Below, piece by piece: positions 1-7,618 of a DNA stretch of 53,519 bases (the first letter of the stretch is position 1; every line of letters starts with the position of its first letter). The notes below the pieces were generated by a model, which was not told where the DNA came from, searched no databases, and saw only the letters and a list, made by a program, of their open reading frames with translations. This DNA is from Lacticaseibacillus pantheris DSM 15945 = JCM 12539 = NBRC 106106. Its GTDB lineage: Bacteria; Bacillota; Bacilli; Lactobacillales; Lactobacillaceae. The stretch spans positions 1 through 53,519 of the forward strand of contig NZ_BBAI01000015.1 of assembly GCF_001311175.1 (NCBI RefSeq). The letters are read 5' to 3'. The translations under genes were made by a program, and so were the position numbers.

Positions 1-72
1 CACAGCGGTCACCGTGGAGCGGTCCACAAAGTCGCAGTACCCCACGGCACCCGCACCGGCCAGAACCGCCAA
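1..72. repeat. Right end of dispersed 264-bp inverted-repeat element (partial copy)
   Basis: From base 3 the sequence runs nearly parallel to 46728-46796, the right end of the complete copy at 46533-46796, with scattered substitutions. The window begins inside the element, so only its last part is visible. No protein is encoded here. The remaining bases up to 164 are AT-richer leader of the following gene. Confidence 0.85.
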
Positions 73-164
73 CTCCCAAAATATTAATCCGTAGCTGACA
101 ACCATCAACGCGGTATGCGATAATATGCCCAACAAATAACGTACAGTTCAGAAACGAGGACCTC

Positions 165-794
165 ATGACCACCTTTTACTTCGTCCGCCACGGACAAACC
201 GTCGCCAATGCGCTCGGCCTTAAACAAGGTACCATTAACGACGATATGACCCACCTAAACAGCGTCGGTGAGGCCCAAGCAGAACACCTGCACCGACAAT
301 TCGATATCAGCTTTGCCGACCAGATCATTATCAGTCCCCTCGACCGTACCCGCGAGACGGCGCTAATTCTCAACGACACGGCGCGCCTACCGCTCACCAC
401 CGACAAGCGCCTGCTGGAAATTTCTTACGGCTCCTGGGACGGCCAACCTAACGCCCAGCTTGAGGCTGAGCACCCCTCCGTCTTCGATCCCCTCCTCCAC
501 GACGTGCTCCCCGACTATGCGCAGCTCGCCCACGACGGGGAGACGTTTGCCCACGTCAACGCCCGCGTCAACGACTTCATGCACGACATGGCCGCTAGCC
601 ATCCGACCGACAACATCATCGTGGTGTCCCACGGGTTTACCATCAAAGCCGCCACGCTCGTCGCCACCAAGAGCACCGAACCCATGAGCATCCCCGAACC
701 GGACAACACCAGTGTCACCAAGATTTCCTTCAGCGAGGAAACCATGCGCTACTACCTCTGGTATTACAACCGCTTCGACGCCCAAACATACTAA
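165..794 (+). CDS. Histidine phosphatase family protein (phosphoglycerate mutase-like)
   Basis: This 209-residue cytoplasmic protein has the branch-1 histidine phosphatase signature near its N-terminus, FVRHGQT at about residues 6-12, where the histidine is the phosphorylated nucleophile. The second catalytic histidine lies in VSHGFT at about residue 164, and DRTRET at about 60-65 supplies the usual phosphate-binding arginine. The length fits small Lactobacillaceae phosphatases related to GpmB/CobC. The substrate cannot be read from sequence. A GAGGA ribosome binding site lies just before the ATG. The frame is intact, the gene stands alone, and a strong hairpin follows, so it is probably monocistronic. 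Confidence 0.88.
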   Translation: MTTFYFVRHGQTVANALGLKQGTINDDMTHLNSVGEAQAEHLHRQFDISFADQIIISPLDRTRETALILNDTARLPLTTDKRLLEISYGSWDGQPNAQLEAEHPSVFDPLLHDVLPDYAQLAHDGETFAHVNARVNDFMHDMAASHPTDNIIVVSHGFTIKAATLVATKSTEPMSIPEPDNTSVTKISFSEETMRYYLWYYNRFDAQTY

Positions 795-826
795 CCAGCG
801 CAAAGTAGCGGCAACTCTACCAACGC

Positions 827-877
827 AAAATGGACCAGAGAAAATCCCGTACTCAGGGGTTTCTGCTGGTCCATTTT
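827..877. terminator. Bidirectional hairpin terminator
   Basis: A 12-bp stem (AAAATGGACCAG paired with CTGGTCCATTTT) with a further inner stem sits 33 bases after the phosphatase stop. A/T runs at both feet allow use from either strand, including the epimerase gene converging from the right. Confidence 0.8.
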
Positions 878-971
878 CGTAGGCCGGGAATCGCCATTTA
901 CCGGGTAACATCGTCACGTACACCCACGTGACGGCGTTCCCCCGGCTTACTTTGCACCCACCGCCCGAACG

Positions 972-2036
972 CTAATCGTCGACCGTGATGGGCGTGAGGT
1001 AACTGCCGTCCACCGCGTAACCCGGCGTCTGCACGTCGCGTCGGGCGCAATCATGTACGCCGCGTCCAGGTCGACGTACTGCACGTTGGCGTGCGCGGAG
1101 GCAAAGGCGACGGCGGCCGCCAAGCTGATCGGCGCCTCAATCATACAGCCGACCATACAGTCAATTCCGTAGCCCGCGCACAACTCTGCAATCTTGGTTG
1201 CCTGCGATAAGCCACCTGTCTTCATCAGTTTAATGTTGATGAGGTCGCACGCGTGCATGTTAACCAACCGCAAAGCATCACGGTAAGTGTGCACCGCCTC
1301 ATCCGCCATCACCGGTAGGCCAACATTGGCCGTAACGTGGGCCAAACCGTCCAAATCATCAGCACGCACGGGTTGCTCCACAAACTGAATGTTTAGATCC
1401 AGGTCCGCAAAACGGTTAATGGCGTGGATGGCCTGCTTGGGCGTCCAACCCTGGTTGGCGTCCAGGCGAAGCGGCGTTAAGCGCCGACAGCGTTGGCGAT
1501 TGCCCGCACCCGTTCAAGGTCCGTGTCGAGGTCGGCGCCCCCAACTTTGATTTTGAACGCCGCAAAGCCCTTGTCCGCCAACGTGCGGGCCTTGGCCACC
1601 ATGTGCTCCGTGTCCGCGATACCAATCGTGTAGTCAGTCTGAATGGTCACCCCAGAGCCGCCCAGCAGCTGGACGAGCGAGGTGTCGAACTGCTGGGAAC
1701 GGAGGTGGTACAAAGCAATTTCCACCGCCGCCTTGGCCGCCGAGTTGTTGCGGATGCTGCTTTGTACCAACGCTAGCAGGGCCTCCCAGTCATCGATGTC
1801 CGCACCAATAATCGTCGGCGTGATCCCCTCACGAACCGCCGACTGCATGGTGCCCATCGTGTCGCCCGTCACGATGCGTTCGGACTCGACGCGCCAATAC
1901 CGGTCAGCCCGTTATCCAACTGAATGCGTACGACCATTGCTTCCAGCTGCGTTACGGTGTGCTGCGCCGTGGTAAACGGCTCCGCCAGCGGTAACCGCTG
2001 CGAATCCACCGTAATACTTGCAATTTTGTTACCCAT
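972..2036 (-). CDS. Dipeptide epimerase-like enolase superfamily enzyme, reading frame interrupted
   Basis: Three stretches of coding sense in different frames add up to one enzyme of about 350 residues in the mandelate racemase/muconate lactonizing group of the enolase superfamily, closest in style to L-Ala-D/L-Glu epimerases of peptidoglycan recycling. Visible catalytic elements in order are the KIK lysine pair in FKIKVGG, the metal ligands DANQGW, EQPV and MADE, and the second-side lysine in NIKLMKTGG. All are kept, which argues against an old pseudogene. Single-base shifts fall near 1875, 1480 and 1040. Corrected, the protein ends VDGSYLTPITVDD with stop at 972-974. The start at 2036 follows an AAGGGG ribosome binding site. 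The exact dipeptide substrate is inferred. Confidence 0.75.
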
Positions 2037-2221
2037 AATGTAAGCCCCTTCACGTCGTTTACCCCAATGTAACATTCCGCGCGGGCAAAGTGAACGGGGG
2101 TGAGGAAGTTTTGTTGTTAACAGCGTCAGGTTTAATTGTCAGCCGGGCCGGTGTTGTAACCGAACTCGCTTACTCAGCCACACCAAAAAGTTTGACTTAG
2201 TGGTGCCATTTTTTTTGCGTC

Positions 2222-2282
2222 TAAAGCGGGCTATCAACGAGCACTTGCAAGTATGTGCTTATTGATAGCCCGCTTTATTTTG
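2222..2282. terminator. Perfect 16-bp stem terminator
   Basis: TAAAGCGGGCTATCAA at 2222-2237 pairs exactly with 2262-2277, with a smaller inner hairpin (GAGCAC / GTGCTT) and T-rich flanks. It lies downstream of the leftward gene ending at 2346. Confidence 0.82.
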
Positions 2283-2345
2283 GGGATGAAACTCATCCAT
2301 TGCTAAAACCGTCTATTCCGTACCTTTACCTGCCGGAGACTCCCG

Positions 2346-3038
2346 CTATGCCCCCAAATTTTTCAGCACATCCGCCGCGTACGTTCCGGTTAACACCCGC
2401 TCGACCATATCGACGTCGTTACTACGTTGCACAACGCGGCCTGGCCCAAAAATAGGTACATACACTTTTCATATTCGGTTTGTAACGCACCACTGGCAAG
2501 CACCTCGCTAAAGCTAAGGCAATACAACGGCATTTCGCTTTGATCCATGCAGTCCGCCATCGTCTGAAACCCACTCACCATGAGTAACTGTGAATCACCA
2601 GCAGCCCAGTCAATTGCGATAATGGGGCCGTTGCCAAAGTTGACCAACTGGCTTTCAGATATTGGCACCCTACCAACCAACTGCCGTAATAAATACGCCG
2701 GTAAAGTATCGATACTTCGCTGCGTTTGAATTAGATAGTGCCGAATACGGTCGACGTTAAATAAAAAAATACACAGAGAATTCGTCAAAGCTCAGGGTTG
2801 TCCGTAGCAACTGCCGTGTGTTATCTTGTCGACCCGTAACACGTCCCGCGTCTAATTGACGGTTGGTAATCGCCGCGGCCACCCTGAAGGCCTCCATCCA
2901 GGCATCCGACCACTGGCTAACCGCTTGTTCACTGATACCCAACCGCATCAATCTTGCTGACCACTGGCGGAACTGTGCGCGTACCCGCACTTGATTAAAC
3001 TCCAGCTGCCGCTTCATCCCCAACATTGCAATCAACAT
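2346..3038 (-). CDS. Unrecognised protein, reading frame interrupted
   Basis: I do not recognise this family. Corrected, it encodes about 230 residues. The N-terminal half is basic and helical with several Trp and Arg residues (QWSARLMRLG, QWSDAWMEAF); the C-terminal half has a mixed alpha/beta look (GPIIAIDWAAGDSQLLMVSG). There is no signal peptide or clear membrane segment. The frame shifts at an A7 run (2763-2769) and again near 2430; the continuing frame ends LTGTYAADVLKNLGA with stop at 2346-2348. The start is uncertain because ATGs at 3038 and 3026 both follow a GGGGG tract. It follows the membrane-protein gene ending at 3208 and may be co-transcribed with it. Confidence 0.45.
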
Positions 3039-3207
3039 CCCCCACTTTTTTTCTACAGTACGCCGAACTGTAGCCTCCCCACCGAATACCGTTCAGTCCC
3101 CAACTGTCCGGTATGTTAACTTATCTCAGTACCCTGTTAATTCGACCACTAGTCCCCCTACACGTTAGTCCGGCCCTCTGCCGCTTTGACCACTAACCGT
3201 GCCATTT

Positions 3208-3953
3208 TTACGTGCCGATGCGCCTTAAAAAAAAGACGGTGCGATTATGCCATTGAATCCCCACAGCCAAAGTGACTTGACCACCCGCGACGTTCATCAA
3301 ACCAACGTAATGTTGTACGTTACTCGTGGTCACATCAACTGGTGCGACCGCGCCAAAGGGCCGAGTCACGCTAATGACACGTGCCAAAATATCATCACGC
3401 TAATAAATTGCCTGGCTGAGATTGATTGCAACGTTCGCTGCCAGTTAAGCCGAAACGCCAACCGTGAAGTATTAATCTCATCCGCCTCACGGGCTAATGC
3501 GACTGGTAACACCGCTGTGGGAACGGTTTTGGCTGTGTAAACCAACACTAAATCACCTACTAATGGTTCCAAGTACACGACATCGACGGTATTGGTGCCG
3601 TCAACCCAATCCCGATACAGACGGGCAATCTGGCGGTGCCGCCACCAGTAGAGGGTAACCGACACAATTAATAAACAGATGAACGCCAACACGGCGTACA
3701 ACCACATCCCCAGCATTACCGGTTGATCAACTAACGCTACGCCAACTAATAACAACACCTGTAACACCGCGACTTCCATCGTGTGATTCAATAGGAGCAG
3801 TTTACCCAATAACAATGCACCCAAAATCACGGTCACGACGTAAATCAAACCCACTGGAACCCGCCCAGGTAGCCTGATCATGCGGCGAAAAGTTCGCCAG
3901 TTCCCCAAATCTTTCCTCACAGTTTCCAACGCTGTGTGGTCTTGCTCGCTCAT
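3208..3953 (-). CDS. Unrecognised membrane protein, reading frame interrupted
   Basis: About 247 residues once one frameshift near 3400 is corrected. Roughly residues 32-55, 61-78 and 83-107 are hydrophobic membrane segments. A soluble domain of about 140 residues follows, rich in valine (VDVVYLEPLVGDLVLVYTAK). After the shift the frame continues with clear coding sense (VTRPFGAVAPVDVTT through AVGIQWHNRTVFFLRRIGT) to a stop at 3208-3210. No catalytic motif is visible. The region between this gene and the next one (3039-3207) contains nothing I can identify. It could be a host- or phage-derived membrane effector; there is no functional evidence. Confidence 0.5.
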
Positions 3954-4041
3954 AAGCGTTCACTCCTGCTTGATGGCGTTAGACACCATCATCAACTTTT
4001 CGTAGTAATACCAACCCGCTACCCAATCCATTACTTAACTA

Positions 4042-4572
4042 TTACTGCACGCCATAGCCATCGTTGATGACAACGTGACGTGTTTGCTGTCGTGGTGTGT
4101 GCTCAAAGACTACAAACTGCCAAGCCTTGGCCGGCAGGTACTCGCGCTCGGCCGCCATGCGAGCCTCTACAGCGTCCGTGAAGTGATAAAAGACTCGATT
4201 CAACACCAACTTGCCGTGCACCATGAGTCGCGCACACCAGAGATTGGAGTCGGTCATTCTAGAAACACCCACCACACCAGTCTGGTTGTTCGCACGAATC
4301 TGGTGGTAAGATGCTGCGTCGTGCATAAAGTTCTGGTGGTTGGCTTGCCATTCTTGCTTTTGTTTAATCAATCGCTTCCGTGATAATTCACGGGCCAAGC
4401 ACCCACAACTTTTAGTTACGCCACGCCGTAAGTTGTAACTATTGACTGTACAAACGTTGCCGCATTCACATTGGCAAACCCACATTGCATTCCCGTTAAC
4501 GGCTAATCCACCCCGACGCAGTACCGTTAGTCGGCCAAATTTACGGCCGGTCATATCGATCGCTTTAACCAT
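4042..4572 (-). CDS. AP2-type DNA-binding protein with zinc-finger-like N-terminus
   Basis: The 176-residue protein opens with a module of the form LTGRxFGRLTVL, WVCQCECGN, NLRRGVTKSCGCL. It carries cysteine pairs CxC/CG and CGC at about residues 33-57 that look zinc-binding. An AP2-like C-terminal half follows (TGVVGVSR, W.ARL, F..A..AR..AEREYL) at about 97-147. Such proteins are common in phages and mobile elements, often beside homing HNH endonucleases, but no HNH motif is present here. The next protein upstream (4625-5317) is a paralogue. The frame is intact. Role as a DNA-binding protein is inferred from the AP2 fold; its target is unknown. Confidence 0.65.
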   Translation of the reverse strand: MVKAIDMTGRKFGRLTVLRRGGLAVNGNAMWVCQCECGNVCTVNSYNLRRGVTKSCGCLARELSRKRLIKQKQEWQANHQNFMHDAASYHQIRANNQTGVVGVSRMTDSNLWCARLMVHGKLVLNRVFYHFTDAVEARMAAEREYLPAKAWQFVVFEHTPRQQTRHVVINDGYGVQ

Positions 4573-4624
4573 AGCTGTTCCTCCAAAGATCGTCCTACAT
4601 ACTTGCCTAATTCCGACAAACCCA

Positions 4625-5317
4625 TTAATTACTTTTCCCCAAATACTGTCGTTCAGCAGCGTGGCGCAACTCTGCGGCCTCTTCGAATGTCTTGCAGGTC
4701 TTGTTTAAAACGTACCGGCTGTGAAACCTCAGCCGAGCCACCCAGCGGTCACTGCTTTTGTCATAAGAGACCCCAATGACGCCTGTGTGGTTACGTTTCG
4801 ATAGATTTACCGAGCTGATATAAATTCCTTCATCATTCTTCAATGCTTGTACATTACCCATGTGTTTCCTAAATCCGTCATTATGCTGCGTCAATTTTCG
4901 TGAGTTCTCGATCCGCAAACATCCGCAGCTCTTGGTAACGCCATGGCGCAAGTTGTAACTATCAACTTCGGTATAATTACCACAATCACACTTGCAGAGC
5001 CAGCGTGCATTCCCACTAGATGATGTCTGTGGGGCCTGGCGGAGCACCGTTAGGCGGCCAAATCGTCGTCCCGTTAGGTTAATCAGACGCTTATGGTGCA
5101 CGGCTGAAGCACAGTGCTTTGTTTTGCCACTAAGTAGGTGCGTTTGCGTAATGATGACCGTTTGCCCACACGAACACTGACATAACCATATCTGAATGCC
5201 CCCATCGTCCAATCCCAAACGTTGCTTGACTGTTAACTCTCCAAACTGTTGGTCAGTGAGATCAGCAAGCATCGATGGACGTAGTGCTGTTTCTAAATTA
5301 CCATCCTTACTGCTCAT
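4625..5317 (-). CDS. AP2-type DNA-binding protein with duplicated Cys-rich module
   Basis: A 230-residue paralogue of the downstream gene. It carries two copies of the cysteine-rich module. The first (about residues 20-75, FGELTVKQRLG, WLCQCSCGQ) is degenerate at its second cysteine cluster (HCASAVHHK). The second (about 81-135, FGRLTVL, WLCKCDCGN, SCGCL) is intact. The AP2-like end has TGVIGVSYDKSSDRWVARL and AAELRHAAERQYL. The start follows a GGAGG site ahead of ATG at 5317. Tandem duplication within a small accessory block suggests phage or mobile-element origin. No nuclease motif is visible. Confidence 0.65.
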   Translation of the reverse strand: MSSKDGNLETALRPSMLADLTDQQFGELTVKQRLGLDDGGIQIWLCQCSCGQTVIITQTHLLSGKTKHCASAVHHKRLINLTGRRFGRLTVLRQAPQTSSSGNARWLCKCDCGNYTEVDSYNLRHGVTKSCGCLRIENSRKLTQHNDGFRKHMGNVQALKNDEGIYISSVNLSKRNHTGVIGVSYDKSSDRWVARLRFHSRYVLNKTCKTFEEAAELRHAAERQYLGKSN

Positions 5318-5365
5318 GACCGGGCACCTCCTTTCTTCAGGATATGCTGCCCTCTAGGAAACTAC

Positions 5366-6354
5366 CTATCGTACCTGGGCGGCATGTTCTTGTAGTACAG
5401 CATCTTGTGACTCGATAAATTTACCCAAGCCCTTGGTGGTGAAGGAACGATAGCGGATATTGCCCTGAATCCGTGCATTGACGGCATCTGGCATATTATC
5501 TTTGATTTGTTCCCACTGATCGGCAAATTCAAAGAATAGCTGGTTGTGTTCCTTCCGGAAGGCTTGAGCGTCGAGCGGTGGGGATGCTTGATACCGCAGG
5601 TAAATGTCGGCCATGTAGTCCAAGTAATCGGCCGTAAGGTTCTCTGGCCGGTACTTCGCAATCTTGCGAGATACAGACGTTTTGCGAATACCCATTGATC
5701 TAGTTGGCGGTGAACTTTTTGACCGTCATCCTCGTGAGTGATAGAATGCTCGTTCCACAAGTGGGTGTAGACAATGGGATTGAAGGTCGCAATATCTGTT
5801 GCCAATTCACAGGCCGTGCTGACAAAGTAAGTGTCTTCGTGTACTTGCAGACGTTCACTCCATGACAGCTTGATTGAATCTAGGTAATCGCGATTAAACC
5901 ATTTGGCGTAGGCCACATTCCAATCGTTATAGCCGTGGGTGTAGTACTTAAAATCACCCTGATCATTGCGTATTTGGTTAATATAACGGCCAATAATTAC
6001 CTGATGGTCTCCATGTTTAATGGCATTAAAGAAGTCCAGTAACGCGCCCACGTAATGTAGCTGATCATCGGCGTCCACAAACATAAAGTACTTGCCGGTA
6101 GCCATAAACATGCCCATCGAGCGGGCAAAACCAGGGCCTTTAACGACGTCGTACTCGTAAATTTTGATATCTAAATTAGCGAGGTAGGGAAAGGGATCTT
6201 GATCATCAACCTTTAGGCCACCATCGCCAATCAAGATAACCTCGACCTGTTTAAAATCGATACCAATCTGATTGTTAATGGACGACAAGCAAATCCCTAG
6301 TTGGGCTTCGGTCTCGCCATGAAACGGCACGATGATGGAAACTTGCTTCTGCAT
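5366..6354 (-). CDS. GT2-type glycosyltransferase, reading frame interrupted
   Basis: About 330 residues. The N-terminus is a GT-A fold glycosyltransferase: VSIIVPFHGE, the ILIGDGG turn, and the nucleotide-sugar/metal motif VDADDQLH at about residue 95, followed by a conserved W/HED region (ERLQVHEDTYFV). Coding sense moves to another frame near 5700 and ends with a helical tail (MADIYLRYQASPPLDAQ through AAQVR). No membrane segment is seen, so it is probably a cytoplasmic transferase. It begins 5 bases after its paralogue 6360-7352 and both lie downstream of the giant adhesin on the same strand, so modification of that Thr/Asn/Gly-rich adhesin is a plausible but unproved role. Confidence 0.7.
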
Positions 6355-6359
6355 GGGAA

Positions 6360-7352
6360 TCAGCTCCTCTCTTGGTTAATGTTCATCTGTAGGCCATATG
6401 CATTCAAATGTTGACTCAGGCCATTCAGATAGTTATCAAACTGCTGCGCTTCGGCATTCCATGGCGCGGCGGGTGATTGATCCTTGGCCCGCACCTGCTT
6501 CACGTAGGCCAGGGTAGGCGCCCAGGCTAGTGCGTTGGTACCAACAATCGTCTTCATGATGCTTTGGAGACTCGACCGGTCGGCAACCGGTACCGATTTC
6601 AGCTGCGTGTAAAAGCGGATAGTGAACTTCGCGAATTCGTTCATGTAGGCCACTTGGTCGGCATTCTGTAATTGCTGGAAGTACAGTGACATCATCTTCA
6701 TCCAGGTCACGTTAATTGGCGCCTGTAGCGCATTATTATTTGGCAATGCCCGGCTCATAAACTTCATGACCCCGTAGTCGTCTAAATCGACAGCGTCGTT
6801 CGAGAGCTTGTTCACCAACCGACTCACGTATTCTTCGGCGTAGGGCCCAAAGTCGTCCTTGAACCGGATCTGATTGTCTTGCAAGAAACTGCGCTTGATC
6901 CAGCGACCAGCGATACTCTGGACCATCCGGCCAACTTGATAGTGGGCCACCCGCTGCTTATCAAAGTACTGAGTGGTAACAATCCCATTGATCGAATCTG
7001 CATCCGGGTGGGCATCACTCATCGTGAAGTAGCCTTGTAGTGTTGGGGCTTGGTGCAACTGATTATTTGGTTCCAGAATGGTCACGTAATCGCCCTGGGC
7101 CGCGTCAATGCCGAACTGGATGGCACTATTACTCTCCATTACCTGATCCGTAATCAGGTAACGCAGGTCAACGTTGCGGAATAGGTCAAAGAATTCTGGA
7201 TGTTCCAATTTATAGGGGCCATTATCAATTAGTAGCAACTCGACATCATGAAAATCAATGCCAATCTGGTTGTTGATCGACGAGATGGGGATACTCAGGT
7301 CGCTCTCCTCAACGTTGTTCACGGGTAAGATGATGCTAATGCGTTTGTTCAT
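6360..7352 (-). CDS. GT2-like protein with degenerate DxD motif
   Basis: A 330-residue protein of the same length and N-terminal architecture as its neighbour at 5366-6354 (ISIILPVNNVEE, SSINNQIGIDF, ELLLIDNG), with an intact frame. Where the neighbour has VDADDQLH this one has LEPNNQLH, so the aspartates that bind metal and nucleotide sugar are replaced. It is therefore likely to be inactive as a transferase, or to act as a substrate-binding or regulatory partner, as in paired adhesin glycosyltransferases; that pairing is my inference. The rest is helical with no membrane segment. GAGGAG-type spacing before the downstream gene suggests translation as one operon. Confidence 0.65.
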   Translation of the reverse strand: MNKRISIILPVNNVEESDLSIPISSINNQIGIDFHDVELLLIDNGPYKLEHPEFFDLFRNVDLRYLITDQVMESNSAIQFGIDAAQGDYVTILEPNNQLHQAPTLQGYFTMSDAHPDADSINGIVTTQYFDKQRVAHYQVGRMVQSIAGRWIKRSFLQDNQIRFKDDFGPYAEEYVSRLVNKLSNDAVDLDDYGVMKFMSRALPNNNALQAPINVTWMKMMSLYFQQLQNADQVAYMNEFAKFTIRFYTQLKSVPVADRSSLQSIMKTIVGTNALAWAPTLAYVKQVRAKDQSPAAPWNAEAQQFDNYLNGLSQHLNAYGLQMNINQERS

Positions 7353-7405
7353 GTGCTCTCCTCCAAAGTAGTGATTGTTTAGCCCTCAACGAGCTATATG
7401 TATGT

Positions 7406-7426
7406 GTCCGGAATTAAGTTCCGGAC
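7406..7426. terminator. Short hairpin between adhesin and glycosyltransferases
   Basis: GTCCGGAA and TTCCGGAC form an 8-bp stem with a 5-base loop. There is no T-tract, so it may be a processing or weak pausing site. Confidence 0.4.
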
Positions 7427-7475
7427 TATGAATTAGTGAAGCTATATGTGGGATCAAAGTCCCTATGTACGACAA

Positions 7476-7505
7476 ACTGCACAGCCATTGATTCAGCTGT
7501 GCAGT
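7476..7505 (-). terminator. Hairpin downstream of giant adhesin gene
   Basis: A 10-bp perfect stem (ACTGCACAGC / GCTGTGCAGT) with a 10-base loop sits about 115 bases beyond the corrected adhesin stop. On the minus strand it is followed by only TTTG, so termination may be partial, allowing read-through to the two glycosyltransferase-type genes. Confidence 0.5.
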
Positions 7506-7618
7506 CTGCCTAGTTCTTACCGCGAAGTCTGTAGCGAGCTGTCTGGTACATCATATATTTTCGATTGAGGGGGGATCTCTGTCAGAAAACATTCATCGGG
7601 TGGAAAGTAACCCTATTT

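Noticed and set aside
972-2036. Dipeptide epimerase as a pseudogene
   Set aside because: All catalytic residues are intact and the same type of indel occurs throughout the window, so sequencing error is more likely.
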